DNA of 64,000 nucleotides, taken from assembly GCA_965207275.1 (NCBI GenBank), contig CBDBMH010000002.1, positions 1,426,001 through 1,490,000 of the forward strand, in the 5' to 3' direction. This DNA is from Bin22 sp965207275. GTDB lineage: Bacteria; Chloroflexota; Dehalococcoidia; Lucifugimonadales; UBA3495. This document shows, in pieces, positions 17,380 through 24,673 of the stretch (position 1 is the first letter of the stretch; every line of letters begins with the position of its first letter). The notes beneath the pieces are model-generated. The model searched no databases. It worked only from the letters and a program-made list of their open reading frames with translations, and was not told the origin of the DNA. Made by a program: the position numbers and the translations under genes.

Positions 17380-17856
17380 TTATGCCTTCATCTTTTCTTC
17401 GGCGTCCAATACGGCACGGACGATCTTGTCGTAGCCGGTGCAGCGGCAGAGGTTGCCAGCCAGCCAGTGGCGAATGCGACCTTCGTCCGCATCGGGTTCC
17501 CGGTCCAGGAGGGCCTTGGTAGCAACAATGAAACCGGGGGTGCAGATGCCACACTGCAGGGCGGCATTTTCCAGGAAGGCCTGTTGCACGGGGTGCAGGC
17601 CCTCGGGGGAGGCCACGCCCTCAATGGTGCTGATTTCCTTGCCCTGGGCCTCAACGCCCAGCACGAGGCAGGAGGTGACGATGCGACCGTTAAAGACCAC
17701 GGTGCAGGCGCCACAGTTGCCGTCGTTGCACCCTTCCTTGGTCCCGGTCATGCCCAGCACGTCCCGCAGCACTTCCAGCAGGCTCTGGCGGGGCTCGCAG
17801 AGAAAGTCGGTTGGGTTCCCGTTGATAGTGGTACTTACGTGTACAAGTCCAGGCAT
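17380..17856 (-). CDS. Molybdenum hydroxylase small [2Fe-2S] subunit
   Basis: 158 residues, the family's usual length. The plant-type cluster is held by Cys43, Cys48, Cys51 and Cys63 in GCNDGNCGACTVV...TSC, and the second cluster by Cys102, Cys105, Cys137 and Cys139 in CGICTPGF and CRCTGY. It carries electrons from the molybdenum site to the FAD subunit. ATG 17856 has GGAGAGGAG upstream. The flanking subunit genes lie within 2 and 12 nt, so tight co-translation is expected. Confidence 0.95.
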   Translation of the reverse strand: MPGLVHVSTTINGNPTDFLCEPRQSLLEVLRDVLGMTGTKEGCNDGNCGACTVVFNGRIVTSCLVLGVEAQGKEISTIEGVASPEGLHPVQQAFLENAALQCGICTPGFIVATKALLDREPDADEGRIRHWLAGNLCRCTGYDKIVRAVLDAEEKMKA

Positions 17857-17858
17857 GG

Positions 17859-18737
17859 TTACTCCTCTCCCCTTGCTCGCCTGATGGCGGTATTCAAGGT
17901 CCGGCGGGTCAGCACGCCGACCAGGTGGATGCGCTGGCGGATGGTGCCGCGCATATCGGTAATGGGTACGGCGGCTTCCATGGCCAGCCGAGCCGCTTCC
18001 TCAACAGCTTCGTCGGATACCGGCTTGCCGGCCAGGCTGTCGCCGGCTGCCTTGGCAAATACGGGTGTGGGGGCTACGGATGCCAGGGCGATGCGGGCGG
18101 ACACAAAGTTCTGCCCGGAGCCATCCAGCACCACTGCGCTGCCCACCCCGGCTACGGCGATGTCCATTTCATTGCGGGGTATGAACCGCAGGTAATTGGC
18201 GCCGGAATTGGGGGCGGGGGCCGGAACGTTGATGGAGACCAGGATTTCGCCGGATTCCAGCACGTTGCGACCGGGACCGGTGCAGAAGTCTTCCACCGGC
18301 ACCTGGCGGGCTCCGTTGGGGCCAACGACGTTGGCCACTGCGCCCAGCGCAATCATCGGGGGAATGGCGTCAGCGCTGGGGGCGGAATTGCACAGGTTGC
18401 CGCCCAGGCTGGCCCGGCCCTGGATCTGGATACTGCCGATCAGGGTTGCAGAGTCCACCAGACCGGGGTAGTTGGCTGCCACGTCTCCATCGGCATAAAT
18501 GCGGTAGCAGGGAGTCGCCGCGCCTATGGTCAGGCCACTCTGGGAATTGTAGGAAATCTCGTTGAGTTCAGGGATGTCCTTAACGTCAACCACCAGGTCT
18601 GCGCTGCGGCGACCGCCGCGAAGCTGTACCAGCAGGTCGGTGCCGCCGGCCAAAGCCCGGGCGCGGTCTCCGGCAGAGGCCATCGCCTGGACTGCCTCGT
18701 CTATAGTCTTCGGTGTGGTAAATTCAATTGCTTCCAA
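17859..18737 (-). CDS. Molybdenum hydroxylase FAD-binding medium subunit
   Basis: 292 residues from TTG 18737, with a strong AAGGAGGTGGG site. RALAGGTDLLVQLRGG is the first FAD-binding loop and ASLGGNLCNSAPSADAIPP the second, both hallmarks of CoxM/XdhB-type subunits. It accepts electrons from the iron-sulfur subunit and passes them to an acceptor. It is the promoter-proximal gene of the operon. The 280-bp upstream region separates it from the divergent carboxymuconolactone decarboxylase-domain gene. Confidence 0.94.
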   Translation of the reverse strand: MEAIEFTTPKTIDEAVQAMASAGDRARALAGGTDLLVQLRGGRRSADLVVDVKDIPELNEISYNSQSGLTIGAATPCYRIYADGDVAANYPGLVDSATLIGSIQIQGRASLGGNLCNSAPSADAIPPMIALGAVANVVGPNGARQVPVEDFCTGPGRNVLESGEILVSINVPAPAPNSGANYLRFIPRNEMDIAVAGVGSAVVLDGSGQNFVSARIALASVAPTPVFAKAAGDSLAGKPVSDEAVEEAARLAMEAAVPITDMRGTIRQRIHLVGVLTRRTLNTAIRRARGEE

Positions 18738-19016
18738 CTGCCCACCTCCTTTCCGGTGGCATTATAGCACTCTGCCCAAGGGGTGTCAGCTAGTAATTGA
18801 CCTGCGCCCATCCCACGGGAAGCGGCCCCTGAAACGGTCGATCCCGTGGCAAATGACTCGGAAATTGCCACCGTAGAATCATGGCCGCATACTGCTCACC
18901 CAGGTAAGCGATGGCAACCGGAGCCTCGTGTAACTGAATTGACAGCCCGTACCTACGACCATAGACTGAGGCCGACCACGGCGGGCTGTGCGCGCCAGCG
19001 GTGTCAAGGAGGGAGC

Positions 19017-19805
19017 ATGGCCTCACTGGAAGAACGCTACCTGTCAGGATATCCGGTGCTGCAGCGGCTGGGTCGGGCCGACGCCCATGGGACCCCCGTG
19101 CCCAGCGAAATGATCAGCCGGATAGCGCCGGACCTCTGGCGCATGATTGGCGAAGCCTGTTTCGGCGTAATCTGGAACCGTCCCGGCCTGACCCTTGAGC
19201 AGCGCAGCATGTCCACCATCTCGGCAATTGCCACACTGCGGCGGGACGAAAACTTGAAGGGCCACGTGGAAAGCGGCCTGGACGTGGGCTTCTCTCCGGC
19301 GGAAATCGTGGAAATGATCATCCAGATCTTCTTCTACGTGGGCGCTCCCATTGGCACCACCGCGCTGGCAGTGGCCAACTCGGTATTCGAGGAGAGGGGA
19401 CTTTCCGTCGAGCCCATCCGAGTGTTTGACATTCACGAAGGCCCGGAAGCAATGCGGGAGAGAGGGCGGGCCAAACGACAGGAAATCCTGGGAGAGGTGC
19501 GGCCCGGCAGCGACTTCCCCGTGGACCAGGAGTGGGACCAATACCTGCTGGAGTACCAGTGGGGATCGGTCTGGACGCGGCCCGGGCTGGATACCATCAG
19601 CCGCATGGTGTGTACCCTATCGGTGCTGCCGCTGGTGGGCACAAACAGGTCACTGCGAGACCACATCCGGGGAGCGTTGCGAATAGGGATGACGGAAGAG
19701 CAGATCAACGAAATCTTCTTCCACCTTACCTTCTACACGGGGGAGTCCATCGCTCGCCACGCCAGGGTTATCGCACGGGAAACTTTCGCCAAAGAGCGAG
19801 CCTGA
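19017..19805 (+). CDS. Protein with two carboxymuconolactone decarboxylase (CMD) domains
   Basis: 262 residues from ATG 19017; AAGGAGGGA just upstream decides this start over an earlier in-frame ATG. Two homologous helical halves are visible: about residues 40-115 (WNRPGLTLEQRSMSTISAIA, then GFSPAEIVEMIIQ) and about 180-258 (WTRPGLDTISRMVCTLSVLP, then GMTEEQINEIFFH). Neither half has the CxxC of AhpD peroxidases, so it is not an obvious peroxidase. It may be a decarboxylase or lactone enzyme in aromatic breakdown. RidA follows 33 nt later in the same direction. Confidence 0.88.
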   Translation: MASLEERYLSGYPVLQRLGRADAHGTPVPSEMISRIAPDLWRMIGEACFGVIWNRPGLTLEQRSMSTISAIATLRRDENLKGHVESGLDVGFSPAEIVEMIIQIFFYVGAPIGTTALAVANSVFEERGLSVEPIRVFDIHEGPEAMRERGRAKRQEILGEVRPGSDFPVDQEWDQYLLEYQWGSVWTRPGLDTISRMVCTLSVLPLVGTNRSLRDHIRGALRIGMTEEQINEIFFHLTFYTGESIARHARVIARETFAKERA

Positions 19806-19838
19806 CAGATTCAGCAGAGGCATTGCAGGGGGGATTTC

Positions 19839-20228
19839 ATGCCAAGAGAGTACTTCAAGGGAACCGCCGAGGAAGACCGGGCTTACTCGCGGGCAATAAA
19901 GACATCGGGCGGCACCACCGTGTACCTGGCCGGCGTGGGCGCCACCACTGACGCCGACGGCAAGTCCCTGGGCGGCGATTTTGAGGGGCAGGTAAGGGCC
20001 ACCTTTGAACGAATCCGGGCCAACCTGGCCCGGGCCGGGGGCGACCTGGAGGACATAGTTACCATGACCGTCTTCATAAAGGATATGCAGTACGGGACCC
20101 ACTTCACCCAGATTCGCAAGGAGTATTTCACCGGGGGCTACCCCTGCAGCGCGCTCATCGGAATTGACTCACTGGCCAGGGCGGAGATGATGGTGGAAAT
20201 TCAGGCCATCGCGGTCATCGGGGATTAG
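19839..20228 (+). CDS. RidA/YjgF/UK114 family protein
   Basis: 129 residues with the RidA pattern: a short N-terminal strand, AGVGATTDADGKSLGGDFEGQ, FERIRANLARAGGDLEDIV and a C-terminal CSALIGIDSLARAEMMVEIQAIA. RidA proteins deaminate reactive enamines and imines. The conserved C-terminal Arg near the active site appears as LARAEM, while the usual RxxV...E motif is somewhat altered, so it may be a YjgF relative with another role. The site GGGGGG lies before ATG 19839. It is probably an operon with the CMD-domain protein. Confidence 0.9.
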   Translation: MPREYFKGTAEEDRAYSRAIKTSGGTTVYLAGVGATTDADGKSLGGDFEGQVRATFERIRANLARAGGDLEDIVTMTVFIKDMQYGTHFTQIRKEYFTGGYPCSALIGIDSLARAEMMVEIQAIAVIGD

Positions 20229-20260
20229 GTCCAGGGGAAGGATTCTAAACAGACCACTAA

Positions 20261-20286
20261 ACCGACAGGCGCTTGTTCCTGTCGGT
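20261..20286. terminator. Bidirectional terminator between convergent genes
   Basis: Stem ACCGACAGG/CCTGTCGGT with an 8-nt loop, in the 66-bp gap between ridA (plus) and the flavin oxidoreductase (minus). The minus-strand side runs into TTTAG, and no long T tract is present on either side. Confidence 0.55.
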
Positions 20287-20294
20287 CCGATCAG

Positions 20295-21338
20295 CTAGGC
20301 GAGCTGCGGGACCACTTCCTCGTTGAAGAGCCGCAATGAGTTGAGTTGCAGTTCCAGCGGCAACTGGTTTCCCAGGTCAATCTCATATATGAACTGGGTA
20401 AGGCCCAGGTCATCCCTAAGCTGGCGGACGCGCTGGGCAACTGTCTCAGGGGTGCCATAGGCCACCTTGTCCCTAAGCCAGTCCTCATAGTCCATACCAA
20501 TAATTCGGTCGCCTTCCGCCTGCCAGTCTCCGGTGGTACCCCGGTACTCAGCATAGCTGAGCACACGGTTGCCCAGGCGCTGGTACATGAAAACGGCCCC
20601 TTCCCGGGGATCAGAGTAGGCCTTCTCCTCGGTCTCAGCCACGTATACAGGGACTCGCAGCCCCACTTCCGGTTCCCCTTCGTGACCTGCGTCATGCCAG
20701 GCCTGGCGATAGGACTTTATCTGCTCCGCCAGTTCACCGAAAGTGAAGACCCTGGAGGGATTGATGAGGATGGAATAGCCCATGCGCCCGGTGATCGGAA
20801 AGGATTCCGCAGAGGTTATGCCAACCCGAATCGGAGGGTGGGGCTGCTGGAAGGGCTTGGGCTCGACGCACAAATCATGGAATTGGAAGAACTCGCCCTC
20901 AAAGGAGAATGTGTCTTCTGTCCATGCCTTCTTGATTACTTCCAGGCTTTCTTCGAACCTGCCCCGGCTCTCGGCAAAGGGAGTATTGAAGCCCTCATGC
21001 ACGTTGGGGAAGGTACCTCGGCCCACTCCGTACTCAAGCCGGCCGTGGCTTAGCTGGTCCAGGGTCGCCGCCTCTTCGGCCAGCCGCACCGGGTGGCCCA
21101 GAGGAAGGCATTGCACCGCCAGCCCCATGCGTATGCGTTCGGTGCGGGCGGCTATGGCGGTGGCGATGAGGATGGGTGAAGACAGCACCCGGCCGGGGTT
21201 GAAGTGATACTCCGCCAGCCAGACTGATTCCACACCCAGCCTTTCCGCTTCGTCCACCAGGGAAAAGGAAGCGTCGAAGGCTTCCTGGTAGCTGCTGCCG
21301 GACTGGCGTGGAAATTCCAGGAACATACCCAGTTGCAT
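20295..21338 (-). CDS. Luciferase-like (LLM class) flavin-dependent oxidoreductase
   Basis: 347 residues from ATG 21338 (MQLGMFLEFPRQSG); an upstream extension in the same frame is low-complexity and was not used. The TIM-barrel motifs ESVWLAEYHFNPGRVLSSPI, RIRMGLAVQCLPLGHPVRLAEEAATLDQLSHGRLEYGVGRG and VRVGITSAESF are typical of bacterial luciferase-type monooxygenases that use FMNH2. The EYH motif and PLRLAEE-type segment fit the alkanal-monooxygenase branch rather than the F420 branch. The substrate is unknown. Downstream of the class II aldolase on the same strand. Confidence 0.92.
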   Translation of the reverse strand: MQLGMFLEFPRQSGSSYQEAFDASFSLVDEAERLGVESVWLAEYHFNPGRVLSSPILIATAIAARTERIRMGLAVQCLPLGHPVRLAEEAATLDQLSHGRLEYGVGRGTFPNVHEGFNTPFAESRGRFEESLEVIKKAWTEDTFSFEGEFFQFHDLCVEPKPFQQPHPPIRVGITSAESFPITGRMGYSILINPSRVFTFGELAEQIKSYRQAWHDAGHEGEPEVGLRVPVYVAETEEKAYSDPREGAVFMYQRLGNRVLSYAEYRGTTGDWQAEGDRIIGMDYEDWLRDKVAYGTPETVAQRVRQLRDDLGLTQFIYEIDLGNQLPLELQLNSLRLFNEEVVPQLA

Positions 21339-21438
21339 CAGATTCACCCACCCCAAGATATGGAAAACGGGCCTACCCTGGCGCTGAAAAGACCCAGGAT
21401 GCGCCGCTTGGTCGATTGGCCGATTGGCCGATTGAAGG

Positions 21439-22131
21439 TTAAGCCCTCTGGACGCCTGCCTGGTCGAACAGGTCCCGGCGCTCCACGGTGGCCCTGAGCA
21501 TCTCCCTGGGAATGGGCTTGGCGCCGCCGATGGTGGAAGCCTGGGCGGCCAGCTGGGCCGCCGCCTCCACCAGCATAACCGAGCGGGCTGCCTCGGCGGG
21601 GGTTGCGCCAAAGGCCAGGATGCCGTGGTGTTCCATCAACACGGCGCGGATGTCGGAGGCGCTGTTGAGGGCATCGGCTATGTATTCTATGGACTGGTCG
21701 GAACCGCGCGGCCCGTATTTGGCGAGGGGAATGCCGTCGGTCATGTTGAAACGGGCCATGGCCTCGTAGCTGCACTCTATGGCCTGGCTGGCAACGGCGA
21801 AGGTTGTGCCCCAGGTTGAGTGAACGTGGACTGCCGAGCCAGCCTCGGGCCGATTCCGGTATATGACGGTATGGAGGTGGACTATTTCAGCTTCGCGGGC
21901 GGTCATGTTGCCCTCGATCAGGTTGCCCTCCAGATCCACCAGGACAAAGTCGTCCTTGCGCATGCTGTCCATGTCGCCGCCGATGAGCAGGAAAGCGCCA
22001 CCGCCGGGAATGAGGGCGCTGAAATTGCCGTGCTGCCCAATTCCCATGACGCCGGCCTTTTCGATGGCGTCGATAGCCTTGAGCACTGCTTCCTTTTCTA
22101 CATCCAGGTCTTTCAGTGGCATTGATTGCAC
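21439..22131 (-). CDS. Class II aldolase/adducin family protein
   Basis: 230 residues. The zinc histidines appear in SAVHVHSTWGT (two) and LMEHHGILAFG (one or two), with the conserved Glu in the ARE segment near residue 80. Relatives include L-fuculose-phosphate aldolase and L-ribulose-5-phosphate 4-epimerase, which act on sugar phosphates in the cytoplasm. The precise substrate is not assignable. ATG 22131 or the second ATG at 22122 could start it; no strong ribosome site separates them. The following flavin oxidoreductase starts about 100 nt downstream. Confidence 0.9.
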   Translation of the reverse strand: MQSMPLKDLDVEKEAVLKAIDAIEKAGVMGIGQHGNFSALIPGGGAFLLIGGDMDSMRKDDFVLVDLEGNLIEGNMTAREAEIVHLHTVIYRNRPEAGSAVHVHSTWGTTFAVASQAIECSYEAMARFNMTDGIPLAKYGPRGSDQSIEYIADALNSASDIRAVLMEHHGILAFGATPAEAARSVMLVEAAAQLAAQASTIGGAKPIPREMLRATVERRDLFDQAGVQRA

Positions 22132-22316
22132 CTCGTTGGCTTCAAGAGCAAGTAATCAGGAGGTGGCCCGGCCAGACTGGGAAATGTCGACTACGACGTC
22201 ATCCGGGACGGCTCGCTTCAAACGGAAGCCGTGTGGCCCTGAGCTGCCTGAGGCGCCCGAATCCAACTACTAAACCCGGTTTCGAGTGGAGAGGTTGACT
22301 GGGAGGATGGGTTTCA

Positions 22317-22471
22317 GATGCTTCGGCTTCGCTCAGCATGACATCGTCCTGTTCGCTCAGCATGACACTGTCCTGTTAGGTCAGCACGACATCGTCCAGT
22401 TCGGGCAGCACGACTTTGTCCTGTTGGGTCAGCAGGGCATCGTCCGCTTCGGGCAGCACGGTATTGCCTAT
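22317..22471 (+). repeat. Degenerate 24-bp tandem repeat array, six copies
   Basis: Copies start at 22328, 22352, 22376, 22400, 22424 and 22448. The unit begins TTCGCTCAGCATGACA and ends near CGTCCTG; later copies drift (TCAGCACGACA, GGCAGCACGAC). The first 27 bp (22317-22343) are identical to 4354-4380. Copies are contiguous with no spacers, so this is not a CRISPR. Because 24 is a multiple of three, a spurious frame with an 8-residue QHDIV-type period runs through it. Confidence 0.85.
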
Positions 22472-22513
22472 TGGATAACCATGATATTGCTTTAAGGCGC
22501 CATTGCGCCGGAA

Positions 22514-23452
22514 CTACCGATTACGCAACTTGGGATCCAGTTTGTCTCGCAGCCAATCTCCGGAAAGGTTCATAGACAGCACCACCAGCAGGATGGCCAG
22601 GCCGGGGAACAGGGAGACCCACCAGCCGTTGCCGCCCACGATCAGGTCGCGTCCGTCGGCCACCATCAATCCCCATGCCGGGATGGGACGGGGAATGCCG
22701 GCGCCCAGGAAGCTGAGGGTAGCTTCCAGGAGAATGACATGGCCCACTTCCAGGGTTACCAGGACCACCAGCGGGTTGACCACGTTGGGAAAGATGTGCC
22801 GCAACATGATGCGAACGTCGGAGCACCCTGATACCTTGGCCCGGCTGACAAAATCCCGGCTGCGCATGCTCAACGTTTCAGCCCGGGACATGCGGGCAAA
22901 CCGGGGCCATAATATTACCGCAACTACAATCACGATGGTACTGAAGCTGGGACCCAGGACTATTGCAAGCACCAGGGCAAATAACAGGCCCGGTATTGTG
23001 ATAAAGATATCCACCAGGCGCATAACAAGGTGATCCAGCATGCCGCCAAAGTAGCCGGCCAGCACGCCCAGGCCGCTGCCTACGACACCACCCGCCAGTA
23101 TGGCCAACAGGGAAATGCTGAGGGAATACCGGGCGCCGTGCATGATTCGGCTGAGTACGTCCCGGCCCAGTTTGTCGGTGCCAAGGATGTTCTTCCAGGA
23201 ACCTTCAGGCCGTACTTGCACCCCGTTCAGGTACTGAGGTCCGCTCCAGGCGGGGGGCGTAAGGCGCTCCCGCGGATGCACTTCGTAAGGGTCGTGAGGC
23301 GCGATCCACTGAGCGGTCACCGCTGGAAAAACCAGAAGCACCACGAGGATGAACATGGGGATGAGGGGATATCGCCGCGCCTCGGCAATGAATCTTCCCA
23401 GCCCCACCGGCGCTGATCCGGCGGAGAAGCCACCAATTCTGCTAATGTCCAT
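22514..23452 (-). CDS. Oligopeptide-type ABC transporter permease (DppC/OppC-like)
   Basis: 312 residues with an N-terminal membrane anchor (PLIPMFILVVLLVFPAVTAQW), then GTDKLGRDVLSRIMHGARYSL, the DppC signature, and about five more helices. The EAA loop, which contacts the ATPase, is in RAETLSMRSRDFVSRAKVSG. It imports peptides or related solutes. It overlaps no neighbour and follows the DppB-like gene by 26 nt. No ATPase gene is present in the cluster. Confidence 0.93.
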   Translation of the reverse strand: MDISRIGGFSAGSAPVGLGRFIAEARRYPLIPMFILVVLLVFPAVTAQWIAPHDPYEVHPRERLTPPAWSGPQYLNGVQVRPEGSWKNILGTDKLGRDVLSRIMHGARYSLSISLLAILAGGVVGSGLGVLAGYFGGMLDHLVMRLVDIFITIPGLLFALVLAIVLGPSFSTIVIVVAVILWPRFARMSRAETLSMRSRDFVSRAKVSGCSDVRIMLRHIFPNVVNPLVVLVTLEVGHVILLEATLSFLGAGIPRPIPAWGLMVADGRDLIVGGNGWWVSLFPGLAILLVVLSMNLSGDWLRDKLDPKLRNR

Positions 23453-23478
23453 AAACGGCCTCTGAAAGCATCCTCATG

Positions 23479-24414
23479 CTAGGCGTAACGAATACGCGGG
23501 TCAATGTATGCGTAGATGATGTCCACAAACAGGTTGATGCCCACGAAAATCATGGCAAAGACCAGGACGATGGTCTGCATCACCTGGAAGTCCCGGTTGC
23601 GAATGGCGTCCACCGCCAGCAGGCCCACACCCGGATATGAGAACACGGTTTCCGTCACCACAGTACCCGTTACGAGCTGGGCGACCAGCAGACCCAGAAG
23701 CGTTACGGGGGCGATGGAAGCGTTGCGCAGGGCGTGTTTCCAGACAACCTTGGACTCGGAAACGCCCTTCACTCGGGCCAGTTTGATGAACTCGCTGTCC
23801 AGCACCTCCAGCATGGAAGAACGGACCAGGCGCATTAACGCCGCCACCTGGTACCAGCCAATGGCAAAGGCCGGCAGTATGAGATGCAGCAGCATATCCC
23901 AGCCGGGGTCGCCCCGGCCTGAAGTGGGCAGCCAACGCAACTGGACGGCGAAGATCCACATCAGCATGATGGCCACCCAGAAAGAGGGAGCCGACTGGCC
24001 CAAAAGAGCAAAGGTCTTTGCCATGTAGTCGGGCATACTGTCCTTCTTGACGGCGGACAGCACTCCCACAGGGAAGGCAATAACGATGGAGATAGCCAGG
24101 GCCAGACCGGCCAGGACCAGGGTAGCGGGGAACCGCTTTATCACCAGGTCCAGCGCATCCCGGGTGGGATGCTGGACGGAACGTCCAAAGTCGCCCACCA
24201 GAGCATTGCCAAGAAAGGTCAGATACTGGATATGCAAGGGTTTGTCCAGGCCCCATTTCTGCTGCATCAGCTCGAACTCTTCGGGCCCGGCGTCATCGGG
24301 GAGCAGCACATCCATGGGATTGCCGGAAACGCGGGCCAGACCGAAGATGATGATGCTGACTGCAAACAGGACGATAACGCTCTGGAACAATCGCACAACA
24401 ATGTAACGTTGCAT
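23479..24414 (-). CDS. Oligopeptide-type ABC transporter permease (DppB/OppB-like)
   Basis: 311 residues with six predicted helices. The N-terminus MQRYIVVRLFQSVIVLFAVS and the periplasmic segment GLDKPLHIQYLTFLGNALVGDFG are standard for DppB. The EAA loop in IKLARVKGVSESKVVWKHALRN interacts with the ATP-binding subunit. It pairs with the downstream DppC-like gene to form the membrane channel. The binding protein gene lies upstream, separated by 260 bp that contain two strong palindromes (see 24441-24548). Confidence 0.93.
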   Translation of the reverse strand: MQRYIVVRLFQSVIVLFAVSIIIFGLARVSGNPMDVLLPDDAGPEEFELMQQKWGLDKPLHIQYLTFLGNALVGDFGRSVQHPTRDALDLVIKRFPATLVLAGLALAISIVIAFPVGVLSAVKKDSMPDYMAKTFALLGQSAPSFWVAIMLMWIFAVQLRWLPTSGRGDPGWDMLLHLILPAFAIGWYQVAALMRLVRSSMLEVLDSEFIKLARVKGVSESKVVWKHALRNASIAPVTLLGLLVAQLVTGTVVTETVFSYPGVGLLAVDAIRNRDFQVMQTIVLVFAMIFVGINLFVDIIYAYIDPRIRYA

Positions 24415-24440
24415 CGTTAACCTTCAGGAGCCTTCAGGCA

Positions 24441-24466
24441 GGGGCTTCCGCCGCGGCGGAAGCCCC
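24441..24466. repeat. Perfect 26-bp palindrome inside the ABC operon
   Basis: GGGGCTTCCGCCG followed by its exact complement, 27 nt before the permease start and after the binding-protein gene. It belongs to the CCGCC/GGCGG family. As RNA it would be a very stable hairpin and could protect the binding-protein message or reduce readthrough into the permeases. Confidence 0.8.
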
Positions 24467-24500
24467 TACGCGGTTTCAATAGCCAATGGGCCAACATCCT

Positions 24501-24548
24501 GCCCAATCGGGTGCACCTGTCGGTCCGCCCGAGGCGGACCAATTGGGC
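24501..24548. repeat. Nested inverted repeat inside the ABC operon
   Basis: The inner arms GGTCCGCC/GGCGGACC (24522-24540) and the outer arms GCCCAAT/ATTGGGC (24501-24507, 24542-24548) could form one branched or extended stem. Confidence 0.6.
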
Positions 24549-24673
24549 GGATATTGGTCCACAACAAAGTTCGGTCAATGGTAATCCGTTGGTTTGCAGC
24601 TAAGTTCATTCCCGTATCCCGATCGCTGCAATCCCACCATCAAACAACAGAAGGGGCGCACGGCCGTACGGCC

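Noticed and set aside
18846..19016. Earlier start for the CMD-domain protein
   Set aside because: The extra N-terminus is unlike the family and the AAGGAGGGA site points to 19017.
22328..22471. CRISPR array
   Set aside because: The 24-bp units are contiguous with no spacers, and no cas gene is present.
22286..22495. 69-residue protein with an 8-residue repeat
   Set aside because: It is an open frame produced by the 24-bp repeat; the same repeat family gives such peptides in many genomes.
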